In this document: positions 36,168 to 48,111 of the stretch, piece by piece
Layout of the letters: the number at the start of each line of letters is the position of its first letter
How positions within the stretch are numbered: position 1 is the stretch's first letter
Assembly (NCBI RefSeq): GCF_910594005.1
Contig: NC_057827.1
Span: 868,001 to 932,000 of the forward strand
DNA from: Cervus elaphus
Lineage: Eukaryota > Chordata > Mammalia > Artiodactyla > Cervidae
Direction: 5' to 3'
Length of the DNA stretch: 64,000 nt
The notes under the pieces: model-generated
Database searches by the model: none
What the model saw: only the letters and a program-made list of their open reading frames with translations
What the model was told of the DNA's origin: nothing
Translations under genes and position numbers: made by a program

Positions 36168-36963
36168 GGATCCCTCTAGCCTTGAAACAGTGTTCTTGGG
36201 GTTTCTCTGGAGTGCCATCAAGGAAATCAAGGCTCCTTTCATGTGTGATGTGCAACACGGAATTGCTCTGCACGCAGTGCAGGGGAATCGGGCCTCATCT
36301 CGGGGCGAGGGGGAAGTCTCATGGTTTTTCTCGAATTGCAGCGGGAACCTGGGGTATATTCTCGAGTTACGACGGGGATGGCCCTTCCACCCACGTGTTT
36401 CTTCAGCGACGTCAGGACTCCTGCCTAGTTGCGAGGGACAACTCTGGATTCTCCTCGAGGCTTGGCAGGGCAATTGGGACGCCTCTCCAGCTGAGGCGGG
36501 AGACCAAGTGTCCCTTTCCAAGTGCCACAGGAATCCTGGGACTCCTATCAAGTTTCACGAGGAGTCAGGCATCGTCTCCTTTGAAGACACTGATCTCCGC
36601 GTACCTCTGGAGTTTTCAAAGGATGTGAGGCTATCGGTCGCGATGAGGTGGGGAACTAAGTCTTTCTCTGTGCTTTCCACAGGGGATTCAGACATCCTTT
36701 CGTCCTGGGAGATGCAAGACGAGCCTGCATTGAAGTCACTGCAGGGATATCCGGCCTTATTTCGAGTCAGGGCATCGCGGTGTCCATTCCACTTGAGGCC
36801 GCAAACTCAGGGTCCCTCTCACATACCTAGAGCTGAGAGAAGCCTCCTCTTGAGGTGCTTGTGGTAAGGTGGTATTCCTCTGGAGACGAATCCAGGGACT
36901 AACCTCTCTTTTGGAGTTGATTTTTGGTCCACAGAGTTCTTTCGTGTTGCTACAGTGACCTCA
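36168..36963 (+). repeat. Satellite unit M46, W-w-t1
   Basis: W unit with 'ctcggggcg', 'cgaattgcagcgg' and 'ctttgaagacac'. Tail 'cttttggagttg'. Confidence 0.95.
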
Positions 36964-37764
36964 GGATCCCTCTATCCTTGAAACAGTGCTCTTGGGGTTT
37001 CTCTGGAGTGCCATCAAGGAAATCAAGGCTCCGCTCCTTTCATGTGTGATGTGCAACACGGAATTGCTCTGCACGCAGTGCAGGGGAATCGGGCCTCATC
37101 CCGCGGCGAGGGGGAAGTCTCATGGTTTTTCTCGAGTTGCGGCGGGAACCTGGGGTATATTCTCGAGTTACGACGGGGATGGCCGTTCCACCCACGTGTT
37201 TCTTCAGCGACGTCTGGACTCCTCCCTACTTGCGAGGGATAACTCGGGATTCTCCTCGAGGCTTTGCAGGGCAATTGGGACGCCTCTCCAGCTGAGACGG
37301 GAGACCAAGGGTCCCTTTCCACGTGCCACAGGAATCCTGGGTCTCCTATCAAGTTTCACGAGGAGTCAGGCATCGTCTCCTTTGGAGGCACTGATCTCCG
37401 CATACCTCTGGAGTTTCCAAAGGATTTGAGGCCTCCTGTCGCGATGAGGTGGGGAACTAGGTCTTTCTCTGTGGTCTCCACAGGGGATTCAGACACCCTT
37501 TCTTCTTGGGAGATGCAAGACGAGCCTGCATTCCAGTCACTGCAGGGATATCCAGCCTTATTTCGAGTCAGGGCATCGCGGTGTCCATTCCACTTGAGGC
37601 CGCAAACTCAGGGTCCCTCTCACATACCTAGAGATGAGAGAAGCCTCCTCTTGAGGTGCTTGTGGTTAGGTGGTATTCCTCTGGAGTCGAAGCCAGGGAC
37701 TAACCTCTCATCTCGAGATGATTTTTGTCCCACGGAGCTCTTTCGTGTTGCTACAGTGACCTCA
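36964..37764 (+). repeat. Satellite unit M47, L-l-t2 (801 bp)
   Basis: The only lengthened unit: 'gctcc' is tandemly doubled at 37028-37037. 'catcccgcgg', 'ggccgttcc' and 'ctcctccctacttg' pair it with M53, which lacks the insertion. 'gagggataac' has C to T at 37240. Confidence 0.95.
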
Positions 37765-38560
37765 GGATCCCTCTAGCCTTGAAACAGTGTTCTTGGGGTT
37801 TCTCTGGAGTGCCATGAAGGAAATCAAGGCTCCTTTCATGTGTGATGTGCAACACAGAATTGCTCTGCACGCAGTGCAGGGGAATCGGGCCTCATCTCGC
37901 GGCGAGGGGGAAGTCTCATGGTTTTTCTCGAGTTGCGGCGGGAAACTGGGGTATATTCTCGAGTTACGACGGGGATGGCCCTTCCACCCACGTGTTTCTT
38001 CAGCGACGTCAGGACTCCTGCCTAGTTGCAAGGGACAACTCTGGATTCTCCTCGAGGCTTGGCAGGGCAATTGGGACGCCTCTCCAGCTGAGGCTGGAGA
38101 CCAAGTGTCCCTTTCCAAGTGCCACAGGAATCCTGGGACTCCTATCAAGTTTCACGAGGAGTCAGGCATCGTCTCCTTTGGAGGCACTGATCTCCGCGTA
38201 CCTCTGGAGTTTTCAAAGGATGTGAGGCTATCGGTCGCGATGAGGTGGGGAACTAAGTCTTTCTCTGTGCTTTCCACAGGGGATTCAGACATCCTTTCGT
38301 CCTGGGAGATGCAAGACGAGCCTGCATTGAAGTCACTGCAGGGATATCCGGCCTTATTTCGAGTCAGGGCATCGCGGTGTCCATTCCACTTGAGGCCGCA
38401 AACTCAGGGTCCCTCTCACATACCAAGAGATGAGAGAAGCCTCCTCTTGAGGTGCTTGTGGTAAGGTGGTATTCCTCTGGAGACGAATCCAGGGACTAAC
38501 CTCTCTTTTCGAGTTGATTTTTGGTCCTCAGAGTTCTTTCGTGTTGCTACAGTGACCTCA
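37765..38560 (+). repeat. Satellite unit M48, W-w-t1
   Basis: 'gcgggaaactggg', 'ttgcaagggac' and 'cataccaagag' pair it with M54. Left part has the E-type 'gccatgaagg' and 'caacacag'; M54 has 'gccatcaagg' there. Confidence 0.95.
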
Positions 38561-39356
38561 GGATCCCTCTAGCCTTGAAACAGTGTTCTTGGGGTTTCTC
38601 TGGAGTGCCATCAAGGAAATCAAGGCTCCTTTCATGTGTGATGTGCAAGACGGAATTGCTCTGAACGCAGTGCAGGGGAATCGGGCCTCATCTCGCATCG
38701 AGGGGGAAGTCTCATGGTTTTTCTCGAGTTGCGGCGGGAACCTGGGGTATATTCTCGAGTTACGACGGGGATGGCCCTTCCACACACGTGTTTGTTCAAC
38801 GACGTCAGGACTCTTACCTAGTTGCGAGACACAACTCATGATTCTCCTCGAGGCTTGGCAAGGCAATTGGGACGCCTCTCCAGCTGAGGCGGGAGACCAA
38901 GGGTCCCTTTCCACGTGCCACAGGAATCCTGGGACTCCTACCAAGTTTCACGAGGAGTCAGGCATCGTCTCCTTTGGAGGCACTGATCTCCGCATACCTC
39001 TGGAGTTTTCAAAGGATGTGAGGCCTCCGGTCGCGGTGAGGTGGGGAACTAGGTCTTTCTCTGTGGTCTCCACAGGGGATTCAGACATCCTTTCATCTTG
39101 GGAGATGCAAGACGAGCCTGCATTCAAGTCACTGCAGTGATATCCAGCCTTATGTCGCGTCAGGGCATCGCGGTGTCCATTCCACTTGAGGCCGCAAACT
39201 CAGGGTCCCTCTCACATACCTAGAGCTGAGAGAAGCCTCCTCTTGAGGTGCTTGTGGTAAGGTGGTATTCCTCTGGAGTCGAAGCCAGGGACTAACCTCT
39301 CATCTCTTGTTGATTCTTGGTCCACGGAGCTCTTTCGTGTTGCTACAGGGACCTCA
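38561..39356 (+). repeat. Satellite unit M49, E-n, t2/t3 hybrid tail
   Basis: 'gttcaacgacg', 'cctaccaagttt' and 'ccttatgtcgcg' pair it with M55. 'cactgcagtgatatcc' has G to T at 39138. Tail 'catctcttgttg' is found only here and in M55. Confidence 0.95.
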
Positions 39357-40152
39357 GGATCACTCTATCCTTGAAACAGTGTTCTTGGGTTTTCTCTGGA
39401 GTGCCATCAAGGAAATCAAGGCTCCTTTCATGTGTGATGTGCAACACGGAATTGCTCTGCACGCAGTGCAGGGGAATCGGGCCTCATCTCGCGGCGAGGG
39501 GGAAGTCTCATGGTTTTTCTCGAGTTGCGGCGGGAACCTGGGGTATATTCTCGAGTTACGACGGGGATGGCCCTTCCACCCACGTGTGTGTTCAGCCATG
39601 TCAGGACTCCTGCCTAGTTGTGAGGGACAACTCGGGATTCTCCTCGAGGCTTTGCAGGGCAATTGGGACGCCTCTCCAGCTGAGGCGGGAGACCAAGGGT
39701 CCCTTTCCACGTGCCACAGGAATCCTGGGTCTCCTATCAAGTTTCACGAGGAGTCAGGCATCGTCTCCTTTGGAGGCACTGATCTCCGCATACCTCTGGA
39801 GTTTTCAAAGGATTTGAGGCCTCCTGTCGCGATGAGGTGGGGAACTAGGTCTTTCTCTGTGGTCTCCACAGGGGATTCCGACACCCTTTCGTCTTGGGAG
39901 ATGCAAGACGAGCCTGCATTCCAGTCACTGCAGGGATATCCGGCCTTATTTCGAGTCAGGGCATCGCGGTGTCCATTCCACTTGAGGCCGCAAACTCAGG
40001 GCCCCTCTCACATACCTAGAGCTGAGAGAAGCCTCCTCTTGAGGTGCTTTTGGTAAGGTGGTATTCCTCTGGAGTCGAAGCCAGGGACTAACCTCTCATC
40101 TCGAGTTGATTTTTGGTCCACGGAGCTCTTTCGTGTTGCTACAGTGACCTCA
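39357..40152 (+). repeat. Satellite unit M50, L-l-t2, BamHI site lost
   Basis: 'acagggacc' just upstream, 'aggatcactctatcc' and 'gggttttctctgg' are repeated at the start of M56. Ordinary L centre and l distal block. Confidence 0.95.
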
Positions 40153-40948
40153 GGATCCCTCTAGCCTTGAAACAGTGTTCTTGGGGTTTCTCTGGAGTGC
40201 CATGAAGGAAATCAAGGCTCCTTTCATGTGTGATGTGCAACACAGAATTGCTCTGCACGCAGTGCAGGGGAATCGGGCCTCATCTCGCGGCGAGGGGGAA
40301 GTCTCATGGTTTTTCTCGAGTTGCGGCGGGAACCTGGGGTATATTCTCGAGTTACGACGGGGATGGCCCTTCCACACACGTGTTTGTTCAGCCACGTCAG
40401 GACTCTTGCCTAGTTACGAGACACAACTCGGGATTCTCCTCGAGGCTTGGCAAGGCAATTGGGACGCCTCTCCAGCTGAGGCGGGAGACCAAGGGTCCCT
40501 TTCCACGTGCCACAGGAATCCTGGGACTCCTATCAAGTTTCACGAGGAGTCAGGCATCGTCTCCTTTGGAGGCACTGATCTCCGCGTACCTCTGGAGTTT
40601 TCAAAGGATGTGAGGCCTCCGGTCGCGATGAGGTGGGGAACTAGGTCTTTCTCTGTGGTCTCCACAGGGGATTCAGACATCCTTTCATCTTGGGAGATGC
40701 AAGACGAGCCTGCATTCAAGTCACTGCAGGGATATCCAGCCTTATTTCGCGTCAGGGCATCGCGGTGTCCATTCCACTTGAGGCCGCAAACTCAGGGTCC
40801 CTCTCACATACCTAGAGTTGAGAGAAGCCTCCTCTTGAGGTGCTTGTGGTAAGGTGGTATTCCTCTGGAGACGAATCCAGGGACTAACCTCTCTTTTCGA
40901 GTTGATTTTTGGTCCACAGAGTTCTTTCGTGTTGCTACAGTGACCTCA
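40153..40948 (+). repeat. Satellite unit M51, E-n-t1
   Basis: E unit with 'gttacgagacac', repeated in M56. 'cctagagttgag' near the 3' end also recurs in M56. Confidence 0.95.
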
Positions 40949-41743
40949 GGATCCCTCTATCCTTGAAACAGTGTTCTTTGGGGTTCTCTGGAGTGCCATC
41001 AAGGAAATCAAGGCTCCTTTCATGTGTGATGTGCAAGACGGAATTGCTCTGCATGCAGTACAGGGGAATCGGGCCTCATCTCGCATCGAGGGGGAAGTCT
41101 CATGGTTTTTCTCGAGTTGCGGCGGGAACCTGGGGTATATTCTCGAGTTACGACGGGGATGGCCCTTCCACCCACGTGTATGTTCAGCCACGTCAGGACT
41201 CCTGCCAAATTGCGAGGGACAACTCGGGATTCTCCTCGAGGCTTGGCAGGGCAATTGGGACGCCTCTCCAGCTGAGGCGGGAGACCAAGGATCCCTTTCC
41301 ACGTGCCACAGGAATCCTGGGTCTCCTATCAAGTTTCACGAGGAGTCATTCATCGTCTCCTTTGGAGGCACTGATCTCCGCGTACCTCTGGAGTTTTCAA
41401 AGGATGTGAGGCCTCCGGTCGCGATGAGGTGGGGAACTAGGTCTTTCTCTGTGGTCTCCACAGGGGATTCCGACATCCTTTCTTCTTGGGAGATTCAAGA
41501 CGAGCCTGCATTCAAGTCACTGCAGGGATATCCGGCCTTATTTCGCGTCAGGGCATCGCGGAGTCCATTCCACTTGAGGCCACAAACTCAGGGTCCCTCT
41601 CACAAACCTAGAGCTGAGAGAAGCCTCCTCTTGAGGTGCTTGTGGTAAGGTGGTATTCCTCTGGAGTCGAAGCCAGGGACTAACTCTCATCTCGAGTTGA
41701 TTTTTGGTCCAAGGAGCTCTTTCGTGTTGCTACAGTGACCTCA
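40949..41743 (+). repeat. Satellite unit M52, N-n-t2 (795 bp)
   Basis: 'gttctttggggttc', 'tgtatgttcagcc', 'ccaaattgcgag' and 'gagtcattcatcg' are shared with M57. One C is missing near 41684 ('ctaactctc'); M57 lacks that deletion. Confidence 0.95.
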
Positions 41744-42539
41744 GGATCCCTCTAGCCTTGAAACAGTGTTCTTGGGGTTTCTCTGGAGTGCCATCAAGGA
41801 AATCAAGGCTCCTTTCATGTGTGATGTGCAACACGGAATTGCTCTGCACGCAGTGCAGGGGAATCGGGCCTCATCCCGCGGCGAGGGGGAAGTCTCATGG
41901 TTTTTCTCGAGTTGCGGCGGGAACCTGGGGTATATTCTCGAGTTACGACGGGGATGGCCGTTCCACCCACGTGTTTCTTCAGCGACGTCAGGACTCCTCC
42001 CTACTTGCGAGGGACAACTCGGGATTCTCCTCGAGGCTTTGCAGGGCAATTGGGACGCCTCTCCAGCTGAGACGGGAGACCAAGGGTCCCTTTCCACCTG
42101 CCACAGGAATCCTGGGTCTCCTATCAAGTTTCACGAGGAGTCAGGCATCGTCTCCTTTGGAGGCACTGATCTCCGCATACCTCTGGAGTTTCCAAAGGAT
42201 TTGAGGCCTCCTGTCGCGATGAGGTGGGGAACTAGGTCTTTCTCTGTGGTCTCCACAGGGAATTCAGACACCCTTTCTTCTTGGGAGATGCAAGACGAGC
42301 CTGCATTCCAGTCACTGCAGGGATATCCAGCCTTATTTCGAGTCAGGGCATCGCGGTGTCCATTCCACTTGAAGCCGCAAACTCAGGGTCCCTCTCACAT
42401 ACCTAGAGCTGAGAGAAGCCTCCTCTTGAGGTGCTTTTGGTAAGGTGGTATTCCTCTGGAGTCGAAGCCAGGGACTAACCTCTCATCTCGAGTTGATTTT
42501 TGGTCCACGGAGCTCTTTCGTTTTGCTACAGTGACCTCA
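41744..42539 (+). repeat. Satellite unit M53, L-l-t2
   Basis: Partner of M47 ('catcccgcgg', 'ggccgttcc', 'ctcctccctacttg', 'gagtttccaaagg'). Own changes: 'ccacctgccac' and 'cagggaattc'. Confidence 0.95.
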
Positions 42540-43335
42540 GGATCCCTCTAGCCTTGAAACAGTGTTCTTGGGGTTTCTCTGGAGTGCCATCAAGGAAATC
42601 AAGGCTCCTTTCATGTGTGATGTGCAACACAGAATTGCTCTGCACGCAGTGCAGGGGAATCGGGCCTCATCTCGCGGCGAGGGGGAAGTCTCATGGTTTT
42701 TCTCGAGTTGCGGCGGGAAACTGGGGTATATTCTCGAGTTACGACGGGGATGGCCCTTCCACCCACGTGTTTCTTCAGCGACGTCAGGACTCCTGCCTAG
42801 TTGCAAGGGACAACTCTGGATTCTCCTCGAGGCTTGGCAGGGCAATTGGGACGCCTCTCCAGCTGAGGCGGGAGACCAAGTGTCCCTTTCCAAGTGCCAC
42901 ACGAATCCTGGGACTCCTATCAAGTTTCACGAGGAGTCAGGCATCGTCTCCTTTGGAGGCACTGATCTCCGCGTACCTCTGGAGTTTTCAAAGGATGTGA
43001 GGCTATCGGTCGCGATGAGGTGGGGAACTAAGTCTTTCTCTGTGCTTTCCACAGGGGATTCAGACATCCTTTCGTCCTGGGAGATGCAAGACGAGCCTGC
43101 ATTGAAGTCACTGCAGGGATATCCGGCCTTATTTCGAGTCAGGGCATTGCGGTGTCCATTCCACTTGAGGCCGCAAACTCAGGGTCCCTCTCACATACCA
43201 AGAGCTGAGAGAAGCCTCCTCTTGAGGTGCTTGTGGTAAGGTGGTATTCCTCTGGAGACGAATCCAGGGACTAACCTCTCTTTTCGAGTTGATTTTTGGT
43301 CCACAGAGTTATTTCGTGTTGCTACAGTGACCTCA
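42540..43335 (+). repeat. Satellite unit M54, W-w-t1
   Basis: Partner of M48 ('gcgggaaactggg', 'ttgcaagggac', 'cataccaagag'). Own changes: 'ccacacgaatcc' and 'ggcattgcgg'. Confidence 0.95.
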
Positions 43336-44131
43336 GGATCCCTCTAGCCTTGAAACAGTGTTCTTGGGGTTTCTCTGGAGTGCCATCAAGGAAATCAAGG
43401 CTCCTTTCATGTGTGATGTGCAAGACGGAATTGCTCTGCACGCAGTGCAGGGGAATCGGGCCTCATCTCGCATCGAGGGGGAAGTCTCATGGTTTTTCTC
43501 GAGTTGTGGCGGGAACCTGGGGTATATTCTCGAGTTACGACGGGGATGGCCCTTCCACACACGTGTTTGTTCAACGACGTCAGGACTCTTGCCTAGTTAC
43601 GAGACACAACTCGGGATTCTCCTCGAGGCTTGGCAAGGCAATTGGGACGCCTCTCCAGCTAAGGCGGGAGACCAAGGGTCCCTTTCCACGTGCCACAGGA
43701 ATCCTGGGACTCCTACCAAGTTTCACGAGGAGTCAGGCATCGTCTCCTTTGGAAGCACTGATCTCCGCATACCTCTGGAGTTTTCAAAGGATGTGAGGCC
43801 TCCGGTCGCGATGAGGTGGGGAACTAGGTCTTTCTCTGTGGTCTCCACAGGGGATTCAGACATCCTTTCATCTTGGGAGATGCAAGACGAGCCTGCATTC
43901 AAGTCACTGCAGGGATATCCAGCCTTATGTCGCGTCAGGGCATCGCGGTGTCCATTCCACTTGAGGCCGCAAACTCAGGGTCCCTCTCACATACCTAGAG
44001 CTGAGAGAAGCCTCCTCTTGAGGTGCTTGTGGTAAGGTGGTATTCCTCTGGAGTCGAAGCCAGGGACTAACCTCTCATCTCTTGTTGATTCTTGGTCCAC
44101 GGAGCTCTTTCGTGTTGCTACAGGGACCTCA
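43336..44131 (+). repeat. Satellite unit M55, E-n, t2/t3 hybrid tail
   Basis: Partner of M49 ('gttcaacgacg', 'cctaccaagttt', 'ccttatgtcgcg', tail 'catctcttgttg'). Differs by 'gttacgagacac', 'agctaaggcgg' and 'ggaagcactg'. Confidence 0.95.
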
Positions 44132-44927
44132 GGATCACTCTATCCTTGAAACAGTGTTCTTGGGTTTTCTCTGGAGTGCCATCAAGGAAATCAAGGCTCC
44201 TTTCATGTGTGATGTGCAACACAGAATTGCTCTGCACGCAGTGCAGGGGAATCGGGCCTCATCTCGCGGCGAGGGGGAAGTCTCATGGTTTTTCTCGAGT
44301 TGCGGCGGGAACCTGGGGTATATTCTCGAGTTACGACGGGGATGGCCCTTCCACACACGTGTTTGTTCAGCCACGTCAGGACTCTTGCCTAGTTACGAGA
44401 CACAACTCGGGATTCTCCTCGAGGCTTGGCAAGGCAATTGGGACGCCTCTCCAGCTGAGGCGGGAGACCAAGGGTCCCTTTCCACGTGCCACAGGAATCC
44501 TGGGACTCCTATCAAGTTTCACGAGGAGTCAGGCATCGTCTCCTTTGGAGGCACTGATCTCCGCGTACCTCTGGAGTTTTCAAAGGATGTGAGGCCTCCG
44601 GTCGCGATGAGGTGGGGAACTAGGTCTTTCTCTGTGGTCTCCACAGGGGATTCAGACATCCTTTCATCTTGGGAGATGCAAGACGAGCCTGCATTCAAGT
44701 CACTACAGGGATATCCAGCCTTATTTCGCGTCAGGGCATCGCGGTGTCCATTCCACTTGAGGCCGCAAACTCAGGGTCCCTCTCACATACCTAGAGTTGA
44801 GAGAAGCCTCCTCTTGAGGTGCTTGTGGTAAGGTGGTATTCCTCTGGAGACGAATCCAGGGACTAACCTCTCTTTTCGAGTTGATTTTTGGTCCACAGAG
44901 TTCTTTCGTGTTGCTACAGTGACCTCA
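44132..44927 (+). repeat. Satellite unit M56, E-n-t1, chimeric unit, BamHI site lost
   Basis: Left edge copies M50 ('aggatcactctatcc', 'gggttttctctgg', C at 44183 in 'gccatcaagg'). From A at 44223 ('caacacag') it copies M51 ('gttacgagacac', 'cctagagttgag'). The junction therefore lies between 44183 and 44223. Confidence 0.95.
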
Positions 44928-45723
44928 GGATCCCTCTATCCTTGAAACAGTGTTCTTTGGGGTTCTCTGGAGTGCCATCAAGGAAATCAAGGCTCCTTTC
45001 ATGTGTGATGTGCAAGACGGAATTGCTCTGCATGCAGTACAGGGGAATCGGGCCTCATCTCGCATCGAGGGGGAAGTCTCATGGTTTTTCTCGAGTTGCG
45101 GCGGGAACCTGGGGTATATTCTCGAGTTACGACGGGGATGGCCCTTCCACCCACGTGTATGTTCAGCCACGTCAGGACTCCTGCCAAATTGCGAGGGACA
45201 ACTCGGGATTCTCCTCGAGGCTTGGCAGGCCAATTGGAACGCCTCTCCAGCTGAGGCGGGAGACCAAGGATCCCTTTCCACGTGCCACAGGAATCCTGGG
45301 TCTCCTATCAAGTTTCACGAGGAGTCATTCATCGTCTCCTTTGGAGGCACTGATCTCCGCGTACCTCTGGAGTTTTCAAAGGATGTGAGGCCTCCGGTCG
45401 CGATGAGGTGGGGAACTAGGTCTTTCTCTGTGGTCTCCACAGGGGATTCAGACATCCTTTCTTCTTGGGAGATACAAGACGAGCCTGCATTCAAGTCACT
45501 GCAGGGATATCCGGCCTTATTTCGCGTCAGGGCATCGCGGTGTCCATTCCACTTGAGGCCACAAACTCAGGGTCCCTCTCACAAACCTAGAGCTGAGAGA
45601 AGCCTCCTCTTGAGGTGCTTGTGGTAAGGTGGTATTCCTCTGGAGTCGAAGCCAGGGACTAACCTCTCATCTCGAGTTGATTTTTGGTCCACGGAGCTCT
45701 TTCGTGTTGCTACAGTGACCTCA
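44928..45723 (+). repeat. Satellite unit M57, N-n-t2
   Basis: Partner of M52 ('gttctttggggttc', 'tgtatgttcagcc', 'ccaaattgcgag', 'gagtcattcatcg'). Differs by 'ggcaggccaattggaacg' and 'gagatacaagac'. Confidence 0.95.
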
Positions 45724-46519
45724 GGATCCCTCTAGCCTTGAAACAGTGTTCTTGGGGTTTCTCTGGAGTGCCATGAAGGAAATCAAGGCTCCTTTCATGT
45801 CTGATGTGCAACACGGAATTGCTCTGCACGCAGTGCAGGGGAATCGGGCCTCATCTCGCGGCGAGGGGGAAGTCTCATGGTTTTTCTCGAGTTGCGGCGG
45901 GAACCTGGGGTATATTCTCGAGTTACGACGGGGATGGCCCTTCCACCCACGTGTTTCTTCAGCGACGTCAGGACTCCTGCCTAGTTGCGAGGGACAACTC
46001 TGGATTCTCCTCGAGGCTTGGCAGGGCAATTGGGACGCCTCTCCAGCTGAGGCGGGAGACCAAGTGTCCCTTTCCAAGTGCCACAGGAATCCTGGGACTC
46101 CTATCAAGTTTCACGAGGAGTCAGGCATCGTCTCCTTTGGAGGCACTGATCTCCGCGTACCTCTGGAGTTTTCAAAGGATGTGAGGCTATCGGTCGCGAT
46201 GAGGTGGGGAACTAAGTCTTTCTCTGTGCTTTCCACAGGGGATTCAGACATCCTTTCGTCCTGGGAGATGCAAGACGAGCCTGCATTGAAGTCACTGCAG
46301 GGATACCCGGCCTTATTTCGAGTCAGGGCATCGCGGTGTCCATTCCACTTGAGGCCGCAAACTCAGGGTCCCTCTCACATACCTAGAGCTGAGAGAAGCC
46401 TCCTCTTGAGGTGCTTGTGGTAAGGTGGTATTCCTCTGGAGACGAATCCAGGGACTAACCTCTCTTTTCGAGTTGATTTTTGGTCCACAGAGTTCTTTCA
46501 TGTTGCTACAGTGACCTCA
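45724..46519 (+). repeat. Satellite unit M58, W-w-t1
   Basis: Typical W unit with E-type 'gccatgaagg' at the left; 'catgtctgatgtg' and 'ggatacccgg' are its own. Tail 'ctttcatgttgc'. Confidence 0.95.
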
Positions 46520-47315
46520 GGATCCCTCTATCCTTGAAACAGTGTTCTTGGGGTTTCTCTGGAGTGCCATCAAGGAAATCAAGGCTCCTTTCATGTGTGA
46601 TGTGCAAGACGGAATTGCTCTGCACGCAGTGCAGGGGAATCGGGCCTCATCTCGCGGCGAGGGGGAAGTCTCATGGTTTTTCTCGAGTTGCGGCGGGAAC
46701 CTGGGGTATATTCTCGAGTTACGACGGGGATGGCCCTTCCACACACGTGTGTGTTCAGCCATGTCAGGACTCCTGCCTAGTTGCGAGGGACAACTCGGGA
46801 TTCTCCTCGAGGCTTTGCAGGGCAATTGGGACGCCTCTCCAGCTGAGACGGGAGACCAAGTGTCCCTTTCCACGTGCCACAGGAATCCTGGGTCTCCTAT
46901 CAAGTTTCATGAGGAGTCAGGCATCGTTTCCTTTGGAGGCACTGATCTCCGCATACCTCTGGAGTTTTCAAAGGATTTGAGGCCTCCTGTCGCGATGAGG
47001 TGTGGAACTAGGTCTTTCTCTGTGGTCTCCACAGGGGATTCAGACACCCTTTCATCTTGGGAGATGCAAGACGAGCCTGCATTCCAGTCACTGCAGGGAT
47101 ATCCGGCCTTATTTCGAGTCAGGGCATCGTGGTGTCCATTCCAATTGAGGCCGCAAACTCAGGGTCCCTCTCACATACCTAGAGCTGAGAGAAGCCCCCT
47201 CTTGAGGTGCTTGTGGTAAGGTGGTATTCCTCTGGAGTCGAAGCCAGGGACTAACCTCTCATCTCGAGTTGATTTTTGGTCCACTGAGCGATTTCGTGTT
47301 GCTACAGTGACCTCA
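46520..47315 (+). repeat. Satellite unit M59, L-l-t2
   Basis: First unit of the three-unit duplication. 'caagtgtcc' is from the W form. Markers 'tttcatgaggagtc', 'atcgtttcc', 'gaggtgtgg', 'ccaattgagg' and 'agccccctc'. Matches M62. Confidence 0.95.
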
Positions 47316-48111
47316 GGATCCCTCTAGCCTTGAAACAGTGTTCTTGGGGTTTCTCTGGAGTGCCATGAAGGAAATCAAGGCTTCTTTCATGTGTGATGTG
47401 CAACACAGAATTGCTCTGCACGCAGTGCAGGGGAATCGGGCCTCATCTCGCGGTGAGGGGGAAGTCTCATGGTTTTTCTCGAGTTGCGGCGGGAACCTGG
47501 GGTATATTCTCGAGTTACGACGGGGATGGCCCTTCCACACACGTGTGTGTTCAGCCATGTCAGGACTCCTGCCTAGTTGCGAGGGACAACTCGGGATTCT
47601 CCTCGAGGCTTGGCCGGGCAATTGGGACGCCTCTCCAGCTGAGGCGGGAGACCAAGAGTCCCTTTCCACGTGCCACAGGAATCCTGGGTCTCCTATCAAG
47701 TTTCACGAGGAGTCAGGCATCGTCTCCTTTGGAGGCACTGATCTCCGCATACCTCTGGAGTTTTCAAAGGATTTGAGGCCTCCTGTCGCGATGAGGTGGG
47801 GAACTAGGTCTTTCTCTGTGGTCTCCACAGGGGATTCAGACACCCTTTCGTCTTGGGAGATGCAAGACGAGCCTGCATTCCAGTCACTGCAGGGATATCC
47901 GGCCTTATTTCGAGTCAGGGCATCGCGGTGTCCATTCCACTTGAGACCGCAAACTCAGGGTCCCTCTCACATACCTAGAGCTGAGAGAAGCCTCCTCTTG
48001 AGGTGCTTGTGGTAAGGTGGTATTACTCAGGAGTCGAAGCCAGGGACTAACCTCTCATCTCGAGTTGATTTTTGGTCCACGGAGCTCTTTCGTGTTGCTA
48101 CAGTGACCTCA
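47316..48111 (+). repeat. Satellite unit M60, L/N mosaic-l, t3/t2 hybrid tail
   Basis: 'ttcagccatg' (L) with 'ggcttggccggg' and 'gaggcggg' (non-L), then distal l. Markers 'aaggcttctttc', 'cgcggtgag' and 'caagagtcc'. Matches M63. Confidence 0.95.

Larger units (their letters stand above)
36964..41743 (+). repeat. Six-unit block, copy 1 (M47-M52)
   Basis: Class order is L W E L E N. Private variants recur downstream: 'catcccgcggcgag' and 'ctcctccctacttgcg' in M47 and M53; 'gcgggaaactggg' and 'cataccaagag' in M48 and M54; 'gttcaacgacg', 'cctaccaagttt' and 'ccttatgtcgcg' in M49 and M55; 'tgtatgttcagcc' and 'ccaaattgcgag' in M52 and M57. Confidence 0.88.
41744..45723 (+). repeat. Five-unit block, copy 2 of M47-M52 with one unit lost (M53-M57)
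   Basis: M53-M55 match M47-M49 at an offset of 4,775 bp (4,780 at the start of M53 because M47 has a 5-bp insertion). M56 right part and M57 match M51-M52 at an offset of 3,979 bp. The change of offset by one unit falls inside M56, so this copy lacks one unit. Confidence 0.88.

Noticed and set aside
37024..37045. Possible microsatellite or insertion of foreign DNA in M47
   Set aside because: It is only a 5-bp tandem doubling of GCTCC already present in the unit.
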